Below are positions 52,436 to 63,058 of a DNA stretch of 64,000 nt, piece after piece (within the stretch, counting starts at the first letter, position 1; each line of letters opens with the position of its first letter). The stretch comes from Craspedostauros australis (taxonomy: Eukaryota > Bacillariophyta > Bacillariophyceae > Mastogloiales > Achnanthaceae). Location: the NCBI GenBank assembly GCA_026770025.1, contig JAMXDE010000021.1, forward strand, positions 1,217,369 to 1,281,368, read 5' to 3'. The notes under the pieces are model-generated. The model searched no databases and was not told the DNA's origin. It saw nothing but the letters and a program-made list of their open reading frames with translations. The position numbers were made by a program, and so were the translations under genes.

Positions 52436-53210
52436 GGTGAGGACTCAAGAAGAAGGTGAAAAGCGTGAAGTGGTGTAGAAAGGCGTTGTTTTGTTGCTAG
52501 GTTACCCCTGAGCAAGCGTTGCGGGAAGCGTTATCCGAAGCGAGGAGTGTGACAATTCTGTTGTCTTTTCCAAATTGTGCGCGTTTCGGTTGTTGCTTGT
52601 CTCATCGCTTCTCTTGCTTGTTGTTTCTTTTCTCTCTTTCTCCTTTCTCTTGCAGGCTCCTCAGTCTCCTCGTGTTCGATCTCTTTCGTTTCTCATTTGC
52701 TCGAAGCGGGTCTTGGTCCGGCTTCACTATCCGATTGCATCTCCTCTGATGGGTTTGCAATTGGTGTCCTCGATAGCGCATTCCGTGTTTTTCGAGTTTT
52801 TGTTTGTGTGTCGATTTGTCGCCGCGGGCGATCATTTTGTGAGCTCCGCATTGCCATCAAATGGCCGTTGTCGCACATGGTTCGAATTGTCCTTACTTAG
52901 GAATATGGCCCATGTGTGGCCGTTATAACCGTTAAGTTTGGGTCTCCATTGCGGGGTGATGCACATGGCTTGCATTCCCGCTTGTGTATCCCGTCTTCTT
53001 CCTGCGGATGATGCCCTGGAGTCGTATGGGTCGTCTGTATCAACCAGTCAATTATGTCTAGAAGTGACCCAATTGTTTGTGTTTGTGGTACCACTCTTCT
53101 GGAATCGCTAAATTGAAAAGGCGTACGTAGACCCAGTAGGTTTTGAATTCGCGTAAGAGTCAGTACTGAAACCTACGGTTATCGCCAACGGTTTCGGAAC
53201 TCGCGAACGT
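52436..53210. other. Upstream region of the DIRS-like element
   Basis: It should contain the 5' terminal repeat and promoter for the minus-strand DIRS ORFs. T-rich, C/T-rich stretches are seen (52610-52700) but I find no clear gene or repeat match to 44.7-45.2 kb. Confidence 0.4.
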
Positions 53211-53954
53211 ATGCAACAACCAATGACAGAAAACATAAAATTTAAAGACAAGACAAAGCGTCGAAGGAGCATCATTGCACCAGCAAAGGCAAGCAAAGAC
53301 GGAGCTTCCGGTGGCGAAAAAACGCGTAAGAAACAAGTGAATTTCGGAGGAGTTACGGTCTCAAGCAACGACAAACAAGGCATCGCCAAAAAGCAGACGA
53401 TGTGGACAGCAGCAGAGGAACGGAAAGCCAAGAGGAAGATGACGGAAGGGAGTGCCAAGCCGTACGCCGAGTGCGTGGGAGGAGGAGACTCGATCAATAC
53501 GGCATGGAAGGTGATCCGCAACTACCTGAACAGTGAGAGAGGGGACATGGAGACGATGGAGGAGTGGATAGACGTGTTTACCAAAGGCAGAGCATGCCAT
53601 TGGGACGCCGCCACAAACCAGAAAGTCCAAGAGACAGAAGCAAGGCTGCTGGCAACGCGGGCTGAGGTGTTCCCACCAACGTTTTGGGACGAAGGTTGCA
53701 TCATCGGGAGCATCCTCACCAACCCATGGATAGTCGCTCGCATTGTCAACACGAGCTCAGCGTCGGAATCTCCGGAGAAGCGCAGGAAGACTGAGACGAC
53801 ACGTGAAGCCAAGACAAAGGCACCCAAGAAGAAGGCACCAGATAAGGAGAAGACAAGTGGCGGAAAGGGAAAGGACGCCAACAAACAAGTCCAAGCCGAC
53901 ACCACTAGAGTCGCTGTCAAGGCAAACAACAAAGACCAAGCAAAGAACTGTTAG
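53211..53954 (+). CDS. Orphan lysine-rich protein
   Basis: 247 residues from the ATG at 53211. Both ends are highly basic and low-complexity: KFKDKTKRRRS near the start, and a Lys/Ala/Thr-rich tail with KKKAPDKEK from about residue 185. The middle (about 95-180) looks globular, with Trp, Phe and Cys residues (AWKVIRNYLNS, EEWIDVFTKGRACHWD, PPTFWDEGCIIGSILTNPW). The charge pattern fits a nucleic-acid-binding or nuclear protein. I recognise no family. It lies between two retrotransposons, so it may be host DNA or an accessory part of an element. The antisense frame is also open in part, which lowers confidence. Confidence 0.5.
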   Translation: MQQPMTENIKFKDKTKRRRSIIAPAKASKDGASGGEKTRKKQVNFGGVTVSSNDKQGIAKKQTMWTAAEERKAKRKMTEGSAKPYAECVGGGDSINTAWKVIRNYLNSERGDMETMEEWIDVFTKGRACHWDAATNQKVQETEARLLATRAEVFPPTFWDEGCIIGSILTNPWIVARIVNTSSASESPEKRRKTETTREAKTKAPKKKAPDKEKTSGGKGKDANKQVQADTTRVAVKANNKDQAKNC

Positions 53955-54073
53955 GGTTTACAGTAACCTGTAACCTTAGGGTAACAACCGTGTTATTTCA
54001 AAAAGTGACATTTCAACTCAATCGAAGACTGGTGATTACAGCTACTGATCTGTATCCATGCACTGGCATGTTG

Positions 54074-54705
54074 TATTAGCGCACGCTAAATCTCTAACAA
54101 TAGCGACACCCGTCGACCAATCAGAAATATCCACTTTTCTTACCTTTTCCGTTCCGAACGGAAATTTTGGTCGAAAATCCGTTGTGTCAAATTTGTGTCG
54201 CATTTCGCGTCGCAGGAATCGTTTTCCCGTCAAACACAGTTCCAAAATGTCGTGGAAATTGATTTCTTGCCAAGATGAACCAATCTGCCCAATCAGGACA
54301 GACTTGGATCTTGGGTGTGACATGTGCGAATCTTACCAAGACCTTCTCAAGTGAATACGATCAATCGTGTGATCGTACTACTAGCAACATCGTGAGAAGA
54401 TGTAATTCACAACACGGGCTATCGCGATGTTTTGTTCATTGACCTTTTGCACCTCATCTTCACGCAGTAACACACACATTTGCCGTGTTGTCTCCGTGTT
54501 AATTTCACTTGCAATTTGCATGAGACCTGTCATGTCTCTCTCATGCTCACAGTTCTCAAGAAACCATCTTGTGAGCTCGCCTGCCTTCATACTACCATAC
54601 GAATAATACAGTAAACAAACACTCTCCTCACCAACAACAACGACTTGATCACTCTACGTTCTCGGTGCGGTATCCTTCACACCCATCTACGATTACGTTC
54701 TAACA
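54074..54705 (+). repeat. D 5' LTR
   Basis: 632 bp, TATTAGCGCACGC...TTCTAACA. Near-identical to 60642-61274; a diverged solo copy is at 37677-38300. Confidence 0.88.
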
Positions 54706-54719
54706 GATTAACAGTCGCA
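54706..54719 (+). other. Primer-binding site of D, tRNA-Asn-like
   Basis: GATTAACAGTCGCA starts at the first base after the LTR and equals the first 14 bases of C's site. It is complementary to TGCGACTGTTAATC, which fits a tRNA-Asn(GUU) anticodon arm. Confidence 0.5.
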
Positions 54720-55025
54720 AGCTTTCACCTACTGAATTGATTGCGTGACAATCCATCCATCCTTCATCCCTCGTCCATCCACGAGCGATCCCTTCACCTT
54801 CCATCACGTGACGACGTGATTTCGGCTTTCCTTCGGCTTTCTCGCATTCGCAGAACGCCCTCCTTTCGGTTCCCCTGCTGAGTCCGGGCCTTCCCACTCA
54901 GCCATCCAAGACTTCCTGCAGCACCCTCCCGCACCAGAAGACGATTCAGTCAGTGCACTCCAGCCTCAGCTAACCTTCAGCCTCCAGCATCCGCATCCAC
55001 TCTCTCCATCCATCCATCGCCAATC

Positions 55026-58000
55026 ATGTCGACTCCTGAGATGGACCTCGCCACCTTGGATCACATCCTCGGTGTCATCGGCATCCCTTCGGACTCCACT
55101 CCTCGCGACATCATCGCCCATGCGGACATCGTCAGCCCTCTTGACCTTGTCTCGCTCACCGAAGATGATCTTCGCAGCTTCCAACTTCGCGATGAGATCG
55201 ATGATGGCGAAACCATCGTTGCCGTACTCGGAGTGAACCACATCCGCAAGATCCTCAACCTTGGCAAGTGGTATCTCACCCAAGCCATCCTTGACGACAA
55301 CACCTGGAACGATCTCGATCGTACCTCGTTCATGGCGTTCACAGCTGAGCAGAACAACCCTTCCCTTCCGTCTTCGCACTCGCATTCGACTGCAAGCTCT
55401 CCCATTCCGTCTCCGATGGGCATGGGCCACCACACCACTCCAGCATCCGCATTCCGTCCGGTGCCTGAAGAACCCCCGCATGTGAACTTCGCATTCGATC
55501 CTTCGGCTTCGGTGCCTGATCCTGCCTACCCGCAACCGCCTGTGACTCCATCCATGGCACCCTCTTCCAACTTCCAAGGTGTCCAAGCCATGGAGCTTCC
55601 AGCTGACTACGTCAAGGAGTTCAGCAAGGCAACCAAGCGGGAGAGTCTGTCACTTCCGACATTGAAGGACGACAAGCACTTCCTCACCTTCATGCGGACC
55701 TTCGAGACTCTTTCCTTCTCTCATGGACTCAACCACCATCTCGACATGGACTTCATGCCAGCACCCAAGGACGAGGCCTTCTTCGCGAGCCAGAATCGCT
55801 ACCTCTTCGCCGTGCTCACTGAGCATGTCAAGACTTCCAAGAGTCGGCGCATCATCCGCGCCTACAAGAAGTCTTGCGATGGCCGTGCGGCCTACGCCGA
55901 TCTCGTCGATAGCTACACCAGTGGCGTCGTCGGCGAGACTCTGTCCATCAAGTACAGAGATGCCATCGTCGCCTTCCGATTGGACCAATCCTGGACCAAG
56001 ACCCGCGAGCAATTCCTTGATGCTTGGGAAACCAAGCTCGACGACATCGAAGAGCTCGATGATGCATGCGTTGACGAGGCAGTCAAGCAGCAATGGTTGC
56101 GCACCGCCATCGGTCCCGATGTCGACTTGACTCGGGCCTACACCAACGTCAAGTCCAACTCCCGCCAACGTCACAAGCAATCTCGCGGCTTCATCAAGGT
56201 CGGTGTCTCCTTCGAAGACCTCCTCGAGTTCGTTCGCGATGAGACGCAGTCCCTTGATGCCAACCAGCCTCGCACCACATCTTGGCGCAAGGTCAACAAC
56301 GCCAAGACCGGCGGCTCTGCTGGCAAGGGCAATGGCAAGGACTACGCCAAGGACGACCGCCGTTCCATTCCCAACGACGAATGGCGTGAGATGTCCAAGG
56401 AGCAGCGCAAGGCTTTCCTTGAGGCAAAGGGCAAGTGGCGCAAGAACAAGGGCAAGGGCAAGGCTGACTCCCACCGAGCTGCCAACAACGCTGCCACATC
56501 TTCGGGCACCACCGACACTCCTTCCACAACTCCATCCGCTGGCAACACGGACTCTTCCAAGGCTGGTGACCAGTCCACTGCCATCGATCGCCTTCTCGCA
56601 CAGACCAAGTCCACCTCTTCGTCTGACGATACTCCTCAACTGGTCTACAAGGGCCAGACCTGGCGCCTTGCCAATTCCACGGTGGTCCGGTACAGCTTCA
56701 ACAAGCTTGTCAAGGACCACTCTGGCTCTCTCGTCGACAGCGGTGCCAATGGTGGCCTGACTGGCGATGACGTCCTCGTTCTCTGCAAGACAGGACACAC
56801 CGCCGACGTCAGTGGCATTGGTGACTCTGCCATCGCCAACCTCGACATCGGTACGGTTGCTGGTCTCATCCAGACCACCGAAGGGCCCATCATTGGTAAA
56901 TTCCACCAATACGCGCTCTACGGCAAGGGCAAGACCATCCATTCATCCAACCAGCTTGGTGCCTTCGGAATGGATGTCAACGAACGCCCACGGAATCTCC
57001 CTGGAGGTCGCCAGACCATCATCACACCAGGAGGCCACATCATCCCACTGGCTGTCCGGCAAGGCCTGTCCTACATGGACATGGCCAAGCCCACCCGCTC
57101 CGAACTCGACAAGTATCCACATGTCGACTTCACAGCGGACGACGAATGGGACCCTTCTTCCCTCGACCAGGAGATGAACCTCGACAACGTCGACGATGAT
57201 GACGCCGCAGCACTCCAGCGCCGCGAGAACAACTCTACCGTTCTCACGGCCTACACTGGTGCTCGCCAAGCCGACATCGCTGACAACCCGGGCAGCATCA
57301 TTGCCACTCGCAAGCCTGCCGACTACGAGGCTCTCCGACCCCACTTCGGCTGGATACCAGCTCGTCGCGTTTGCGACACTCTTCGGTGTACCTCTCAATG
57401 GTACCGTACCGCCGAGTGCTTCTCCATGCGCAAGCATTTCAAGTCTCGGTTCCCAGCGGCCAACGTTGACCGTCTCCATGAGACGGTTGCGATGGATACG
57501 CTCTTCTCCGATACCCCTGCTCACGACGACGGGGTTCCAGGCCATGGCGGCTGCACCATGCTTCAGGTGTACGTCGCCCTCGACTCTCGGTTCACAGCCG
57601 GCTTTCCCATGCCATCCGAGAGCCGCATCTCCGACACTCTCCGTGACTTCATCCGACGCCACGGGGCTCCTGACCTACTGATATCCGACAACGCCAAGGC
57701 GCAGATCGGTAACAAGGTCATGGAGATCCTACGACAATACCACATCAAGGACCACCAGAGTGAGCCGGAGCACCAGCATCAGAACGGCGCGGAACGCCGG
57801 ATCCAGGATATTAAACGCACAACCAACGGTGTGATGGATCGCACGGGTACCCCCGATCGCTTCTGGCTGATCTGCACGCTCTATGTGATCGATCTCTTCA
57901 ATCACATCGCGCAGGCCACCGCTGGCTCCATCACTCCTCTTCAAGCCGCCTTCGGACAGCGACCGGACATCTCCAAGTTCCTTTCCTACCGATGGTGGCA

Positions 58001-60617
58001 ACCTGTCTACTACCGGGTTGACAACCCCACCTTCCCCAGCCAGTCCAAGGAGCGCAGTGGACGCTGGGCCGGTCCCTGCCTTCACAAAGGCGATGATCTT
58101 ACCTTCTGGGTCCTCGACGACGAGACCCAACGACTTCTTCCTCGGTCTGCCATCCGACCTGCCGACGACTCTGCCACCCGCAATCTTCGTGCGGACTTCC
58201 CCTTCCCCATTGTTGGGGAGGACGATGGCTCTGATGCCATGAATGTGGCGAATGGGGAGCCAGACGACGACATCTCCGTCCCTCCTGACTCTGATCCCAT
58301 TGTACACTCCCTCGCCGATTCCATCCTGGCTGACCGCCGCGGCACAGACCCTGAAACAGTGGGGAATGCCAAGGTCCACATCCCGAAGTTCTCTCCTGAG
58401 GATCTCGTTGGGATGACCTTCATCCACGAGAAGGATGGCCAGCAAGTCAGAGCGGAGGTGGTGCAAAAGGTCAATGACCTTGACGCAGCCAACCACCAAC
58501 GCATCAAGATGCTACTCGCACTGGCTGATGGGGAGACGCATGACCTCATCTCCTACGTTGAGCTCGCCGACATCATTGAACGGCAACAAGAGCACAGCGA
58601 CGACCCTGACGCCAAGTGGGAGTTTGACTCCATCATCGGACATGAGGGTCCCCTCTCATCTTCCTCTCCCTCCTACAAGGGATCGAGCTTCAACGTCATC
58701 ATGAAATGGGGAGACGGCTCCACCTCCACCGAACCCCTCTCCATCATGATTCAGGATGATCCTGTCTCTTGCGCTGCCTACGGCCGCCGCCACGAGCTGC
58801 TCGACGAGCCTGGCTGGAAGCGCCTCAAGCGCCTCGAGCGCCTCGCCATCCGCACCAATCGTCTCGAGCGCCAGGTCAACAAGTCCAAGACCTTCAACCA
58901 CGCTCCCACCTTCCAGTTCGGTGTCCAAGTTCCTCGCAACCACAAGGAAGCGCTGCGACTCGACGACAAGAACGGCAACACTCTCTGGGCCGATGCCGAG
59001 AAGAAGGAGATGGACCAACTCTTCGGGTACCACACCTTCAAGTCTCTCGGCAAAGGCGCCCCTGTTCCCTCCGGCTTCCAGAAGATCCGCCTCCAATGGG
59101 TCTATGCTGTGAAGCATGACCTCCGCCACAAGGCGCGCTGCGTCGCTGGTGGCCATCTCACCGACCCCTGCAAGGATGCATCCTACGCAGGTGTGGTCAG
59201 TCTTCGCTCTCTCCGCCTCTCCCTCCTCGCCGGCGAACTCAACGGCATTCCAACATGGGTTGGAGACATCGGCAATGCGTATCTTGAGGCCTTCACCCAA
59301 GAACGCATCTGCTTCACCGCTGGTGACGAATTCGGTGACTTCGCTGGTCATACCATGCAGATAGTCAAGACACTCTACGGCCTGCGCACATCGGGCGCCC
59401 GATTCCATGAGGCTCTCGCCGACACCCTTCGCGACATGGGTTTCCTTCAGTGCCGCTCCGATCCCGACGTCTGGATGCGTGACGCCAACTCCCATTGGGA
59501 GTACGTCTGCGTCTACGTTGATGACCTCACCGCGACGATGGCCGACCCCAAGGCCTTCTTCGACATCCTCTCTTCGAAGTACGGGTACCAGCTCAAGGGA
59601 GTTGGTCCTATCAAGTACCATCTCGGTGCTGACTTCGGCCGTGATCCCGACGGCACTCTCAAGCTCTCCCCGCAATCCTACATCAAGCGGATGATGGAGA
59701 ACTACGAACGCATGTTCGGCGAGCTTCCCCGCAAGATCAGCTGCCCCCTCGACAAGGCCGACAGTCCCGAGCTTGACACCTCTTCCGAACTCAGCGAAAC
59801 CGACAAGCGCAAGTTCATGTCGCTCATCGGTGCACTCCAGTGGTGTATCTCCCTCGGACGGTTTGACATCTCTGTCGCCGTCATGACGCTAGCACGCTTC
59901 CGCTCAGCGCCCCGCCAAGGTCATCTGGACCGCGCCAAGCGCGTGTACGGATACCTTCGCAAGCACCCTGATGCTGCCATCCGCTTCCGCACCTGCGTTC
60001 CCCGCTTCGATCTTCACTATGAGGTTCCTAACCATGACTGGATCTACTCCGTCTACGGGAAGACCTCCGAGGAGATTCCGGATGACATCCCCGAGCCGAA
60101 AGGCAAGCCCGTCCGAACCACCACGTTCGTCGACGCCAACCTTCTCCACTGCCAAGTCACTGGCAGATCCGCTACCGGTGTTCTCCATCTGGTAAACCAG
60201 ACCCCCATTGAATGGTTCTCCAAGCGTCAAGGCACGGTTGAGACCGCCACCTACGGGTCCGAGTTCGTCGCTGCCCGTCAAGCTACGGAGCAGATCATCT
60301 CCCTTCGTCTCGCTCTCCGCGAGATGGGCATTCCAATCGACGGCCCCAGCTGGATGCTGGGTGACAACCAGTCCGTCATCACCTCCTCCACGGTCCCCAA
60401 GAGCATGCTCTCCAAGCGCCACAACGCACTGGCCTACCATCGCGTCCGGTCCGCTGTCGCTGCTGGCATCCTCTACTTCATCAAGATCCCCGGCACGCAG
60501 AACGTCGCCGACGTGATGACGAAGTTCCTCCCATGGGCTGTCTTCTGGCCCCTCGTGAAGCCCATCCTCTTCTGGAAAGGACACACCGAGTCCTCTTCCC
60601 CGACCTACAAGACCTGA
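55026..60617 (+). CDS. gag-pol: Copia gag-pol polyprotein of element D
   Basis: 1863 residues from the ATG at 55026 (MSTPEMDLATLDHILGVIGI), no internal stops. Gag covers about 1-520, ending in a Gly/Lys-rich basic region (GKGNGKDYAKDD, KWRKNKGKGK) with no CCHC knuckle. Protease DSGAN starts at residue 571. Integrase has D824, D888 and E923 (QNGAERR). RT has YVDD with Asp 1499-1500, and RNase H starts near 1700 (FVDANLLHCQVTGRSATG). The protein aligns along its length with that of C; RT and RNase H are the most similar parts and the gag end and acidic linker after integrase the least. With intact LTRs, primer site and polypurine tract, it looks capable of transposition. Confidence 0.93.
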   Translation: MSTPEMDLATLDHILGVIGIPSDSTPRDIIAHADIVSPLDLVSLTEDDLRSFQLRDEIDDGETIVAVLGVNHIRKILNLGKWYLTQAILDDNTWNDLDRTSFMAFTAEQNNPSLPSSHSHSTASSPIPSPMGMGHHTTPASAFRPVPEEPPHVNFAFDPSASVPDPAYPQPPVTPSMAPSSNFQGVQAMELPADYVKEFSKATKRESLSLPTLKDDKHFLTFMRTFETLSFSHGLNHHLDMDFMPAPKDEAFFASQNRYLFAVLTEHVKTSKSRRIIRAYKKSCDGRAAYADLVDSYTSGVVGETLSIKYRDAIVAFRLDQSWTKTREQFLDAWETKLDDIEELDDACVDEAVKQQWLRTAIGPDVDLTRAYTNVKSNSRQRHKQSRGFIKVGVSFEDLLEFVRDETQSLDANQPRTTSWRKVNNAKTGGSAGKGNGKDYAKDDRRSIPNDEWREMSKEQRKAFLEAKGKWRKNKGKGKADSHRAANNAATSSGTTDTPSTTPSAGNTDSSKAGDQSTAIDRLLAQTKSTSSSDDTPQLVYKGQTWRLANSTVVRYSFNKLVKDHSGSLVDSGANGGLTGDDVLVLCKTGHTADVSGIGDSAIANLDIGTVAGLIQTTEGPIIGKFHQYALYGKGKTIHSSNQLGAFGMDVNERPRNLPGGRQTIITPGGHIIPLAVRQGLSYMDMAKPTRSELDKYPHVDFTADDEWDPSSLDQEMNLDNVDDDDAAALQRRENNSTVLTAYTGARQADIADNPGSIIATRKPADYEALRPHFGWIPARRVCDTLRCTSQWYRTAECFSMRKHFKSRFPAANVDRLHETVAMDTLFSDTPAHDDGVPGHGGCTMLQVYVALDSRFTAGFPMPSESRISDTLRDFIRRHGAPDLLISDNAKAQIGNKVMEILRQYHIKDHQSEPEHQHQNGAERRIQDIKRTTNGVMDRTGTPDRFWLICTLYVIDLFNHIAQATAGSITPLQAAFGQRPDISKFLSYRWWQPVYYRVDNPTFPSQSKERSGRWAGPCLHKGDDLTFWVLDDETQRLLPRSAIRPADDSATRNLRADFPFPIVGEDDGSDAMNVANGEPDDDISVPPDSDPIVHSLADSILADRRGTDPETVGNAKVHIPKFSPEDLVGMTFIHEKDGQQVRAEVVQKVNDLDAANHQRIKMLLALADGETHDLISYVELADIIERQQEHSDDPDAKWEFDSIIGHEGPLSSSSPSYKGSSFNVIMKWGDGSTSTEPLSIMIQDDPVSCAAYGRRHELLDEPGWKRLKRLERLAIRTNRLERQVNKSKTFNHAPTFQFGVQVPRNHKEALRLDDKNGNTLWADAEKKEMDQLFGYHTFKSLGKGAPVPSGFQKIRLQWVYAVKHDLRHKARCVAGGHLTDPCKDASYAGVVSLRSLRLSLLAGELNGIPTWVGDIGNAYLEAFTQERICFTAGDEFGDFAGHTMQIVKTLYGLRTSGARFHEALADTLRDMGFLQCRSDPDVWMRDANSHWEYVCVYVDDLTATMADPKAFFDILSSKYGYQLKGVGPIKYHLGADFGRDPDGTLKLSPQSYIKRMMENYERMFGELPRKISCPLDKADSPELDTSSELSETDKRKFMSLIGALQWCISLGRFDISVAVMTLARFRSAPRQGHLDRAKRVYGYLRKHPDAAIRFRTCVPRFDLHYEVPNHDWIYSVYGKTSEEIPDDIPEPKGKPVRTTTFVDANLLHCQVTGRSATGVLHLVNQTPIEWFSKRQGTVETATYGSEFVAARQATEQIISLRLALREMGIPIDGPSWMLGDNQSVITSSTVPKSMLSKRHNALAYHRVRSAVAAGILYFIKIPGTQNVADVMTKFLPWAVFWPLVKPILFWKGHTESSSPTYKT

Positions 60618-60632
60618 ATGTCCGGGACACGC

Positions 60633-60641
60633 TTTGGGGAG
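60633..60641 (+). other. Polypurine tract of D
   Basis: TTTGGGGAG adjoins the 3' LTR, as in C. Confidence 0.65.
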
Positions 60642-61274
60642 TATTAGCGCACGCTAAATCTCTAACAATAGCGACACCCGTCGACCAATCAGAAATATCC
60701 ACTTTTCTTACCTTTTCCGTTCCGAACGGAAATTTTGGTCGAAAATCCGTTGTGTCAAATTTGTGTCGCATTTCGCGTCGCAAGAATCGTTTTCCCTTCA
60801 AACACAGTTCCAAAATGTCGCGGAAATTGATTTCTTGCCAAGATGGACCAATCTGCCCAATCAGGACAGACTTGGATCTTGGGTGTGACACGTGCGAATC
60901 TTGCCATGACCTTCTCAAGTGAATACGATCAATCGTGTGATCGTACTACTAGCAACATCGTGAGAAGACGCAATTCACAACACGGGCTATCGCGGTGTTT
61001 TGTTCATTGACTCTTTGCACCTCATCTTCACGCAGTAACACGCACATTTGCCGTGTTGTCTCCGTGTTAATTTCACTTGCAATTTGCATGAGATCATGTC
61101 ATGCCTCTCTCATGCTCACAGTTCTCAAGAAACCATCTTGTGAGCTCGACAGCATTCCTACCACCATACGAATAATACAGTAAACAAACACTCTCCTCAC
61201 CAACAACAACGACTTGATCACTCTACGTTCTCGGTGCGGTATCCTTCACACCCATCTACGATTACGTTCTAACA
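60642..61274 (+). repeat. D 3' LTR
   Basis: 633 bp copy of 54074-54705 in the same orientation. Confidence 0.88.
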
Positions 61275-61587
61275 TTACTATTGTGCATGCATTCATGACC
61301 GTCTTTGCCATCATCGCTGTCGTCATCCGTTGATTCCATGAACAGCATCCTTCTCACTCCAACGACCTTGTTTGTACTGTTGGTATCCATGCGCTTGGAT
61401 GCTCGTGTGGTCACTCTCTTGTGGCTACCTGACGGAATATGGCGAGGTGTGCTGTCCATGTTGGCTTCCACATGGTTGCTGTCATTGTGGTTGTCGTGGT
61501 TGTTGTCATGTTCTTTCTTGCTGTCATCATCAGTGTCATAATCTGTTGATGACACGAACAGCGGTGTGGATGTTGTGGATGTTCATT
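61275..61587. other. Possible remnant of an acidic ORF next to D
   Basis: A minus-strand frame from 61555 runs into the D LTR and reads a low-complexity Asp/Asn/Ser-rich peptide (MSSTDYDTDDDSKKEHDNNH). It could be the start of a gene cut by D or part of the subtelomeric repeat zone. No family is recognised. Confidence 0.3.
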
Positions 61588-62960
61588 TGATGTTGACTGT
61601 TGCATCATGGTCTCACGTGTTGTTGTGTGTTGTGACTGGTTGTACTGTGTGGCACTGTGTGTTGTGTGTGTGAGCATGTGGATGTGTGAGTATCACAGTT
61701 GATGGTGTTGACTTCCCCCTCCTCCCCCACAAGTCAGCCATTTCATGGGACTTGTGCCATCCTCCAGTAGTTGGAATGGTGTTGACAGATAGTTCATTTG
61801 ATGTTGACAGATAGTTCATTGTGTGTTGACTGTTGCATCACGGTCTCATGTGTTGTTGTGTGTTGTGGCTGGTTGTACCGTGTGGCAGTGTGTGTGTGTG
61901 AGTGAGCACATGGATGTGTGAGTATCACAGTTGATGGTGTTGTTCCCCCTCCTCCCCCACAAGTCAGCCATTTCATGGGACTTGTGCCATCCTCCAGTAG
62001 TTGGAATGGTGTTGACAGATAGTTCACTTGGTGTTGACAGATAGTTCATTGTGTGTTGACTGTTGCATCACGGTCTCACATGTTGTTGTGTGTTGTGGCT
62101 GGTTGTACTGTGTGGCAGTGTGTGTGTGTGTGTGTGAGCACGTGGATGTGTGAGTATCACAGTTGATGGTGTTGTTCCCCCTCCTCCCCCACAAGTCAGC
62201 CATTTCATGGGACTTGTGCCATCCTCCAGTAGTTGGAATGGTGTTGACAGATAGTTCATTTGGTGTTGACTGTTGCATCACGGTCTCACATGTTGTTGTG
62301 TGTTGTGGCTGGTTGTACGGTGTGGCAGTTTGTGTGTGTGTGTGAGCACGTGGATGTGTGAGTATCACAGTTGATGGTGTTGTTCCCCCTCCTCCCCCAC
62401 AAGTCAGCCATTTCATGGGACTTGTGCCATCCTCCTGTAGTTGGAATGGTGTTGACTTCCCCCTCCTCCCCCACAAGTCAGCCATTTCATGGGACTTGTG
62501 CCATCCTCCTGTAGTTGGAATGGTGTTGACTTCCCCCTCCTCCCCCACAAGTCAGCCATTTCATGGGACTTGTGCCATCCTCCAGTAGTTGGAATGGTGT
62601 TGACAGATAGTTCATTGTGTGTTGACTGTTGCATCACGGTCTCACGTGTTGTTGTGCGTTGTGGCTGGTTGTACTGTGTGGCAGTGTGTGTGTGTGAGCA
62701 CGTGGATGTGTGAGTATCACAGTTGATGGTGTTGACTTCCCCCTCCTCCCCCACAAGTCAGCCATTTCATGGGACTTGTGCCATCCTCCTGTAGTTGGAA
62801 TGGTGTTGACTTCCCCCTCCTCCCCCACAAGTCAGCCATTTCATGGGACTTGTGCCATCCTCCAGTAGTTGGAATGGTGTTGTTCCCCCTCCTCCCCCAC
62901 AAGTCAGCCATTTCATGGGACTTGTGCCATCCTCCTGTAGTTGGAATGTGTTAACAATAG
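61588..62960. repeat. Subtelomeric compound minisatellite
   Basis: Two unit types alternate. A ~74 bp unit contains CCCCCACAAGTCAGCCATTT and GTAGTTGGAATGGTGTTGA and occurs nine times (near 61720, 61950, 62185, 62390, 62465, 62540, 62745, 62820 and 62890). A unit of about 135-160 bp contains GTTGACTGTTGCATCACGGT followed by a variable GT run. The 74 bp unit forms tandem runs in the right half. Long minus-strand ORFs through it are a by-product of repetition. Confidence 0.85.
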
Positions 62961-62991
62961 TTCATTTGATGTTGACCGATAGTTCATTTGC

Positions 62992-63058
62992 CATTGACAA
63001 TGTTCATCTCACATTGACGATGTTCATTTCACATTGACGATGTTCATCTCACATTAAC
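62992..63058. repeat. Short 20 bp tandem repeat
   Basis: Three and a half copies of CATTGACGATGTTCATCTCA with single-base variants. Confidence 0.75.

Larger units (their letters stand above)
54074..61274 (+). mobile_element. Element D: complete copia retrotransposon
   Basis: 7201 bp. LTRs at 54074-54705 and 60642-61274 differ at few positions. A primer-binding site directly follows the 5' LTR, there is a single intact gag-pol ORF, and TTTGGGGAG (60633-60641) sits before the 3' LTR. LTRs start TATTAG and end CTAACA. It is a sister family of C. Unlike C, its flanks do not match (GCATGTTG on the left, TTACTATTG on the right), so no target duplication is visible. Confidence 0.9.

Noticed and set aside
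55650..56942. 430-codon minus-strand ORF
   Set aside because: Antisense to D gag, no recognisable motif.
62024..62910. Overlapping minus-strand ORFs repeating GWHKSHEMADLWG
   Set aside because: Translation of the minisatellite; the 74 bp unit shifts frame at each copy, so no stable protein is encoded.
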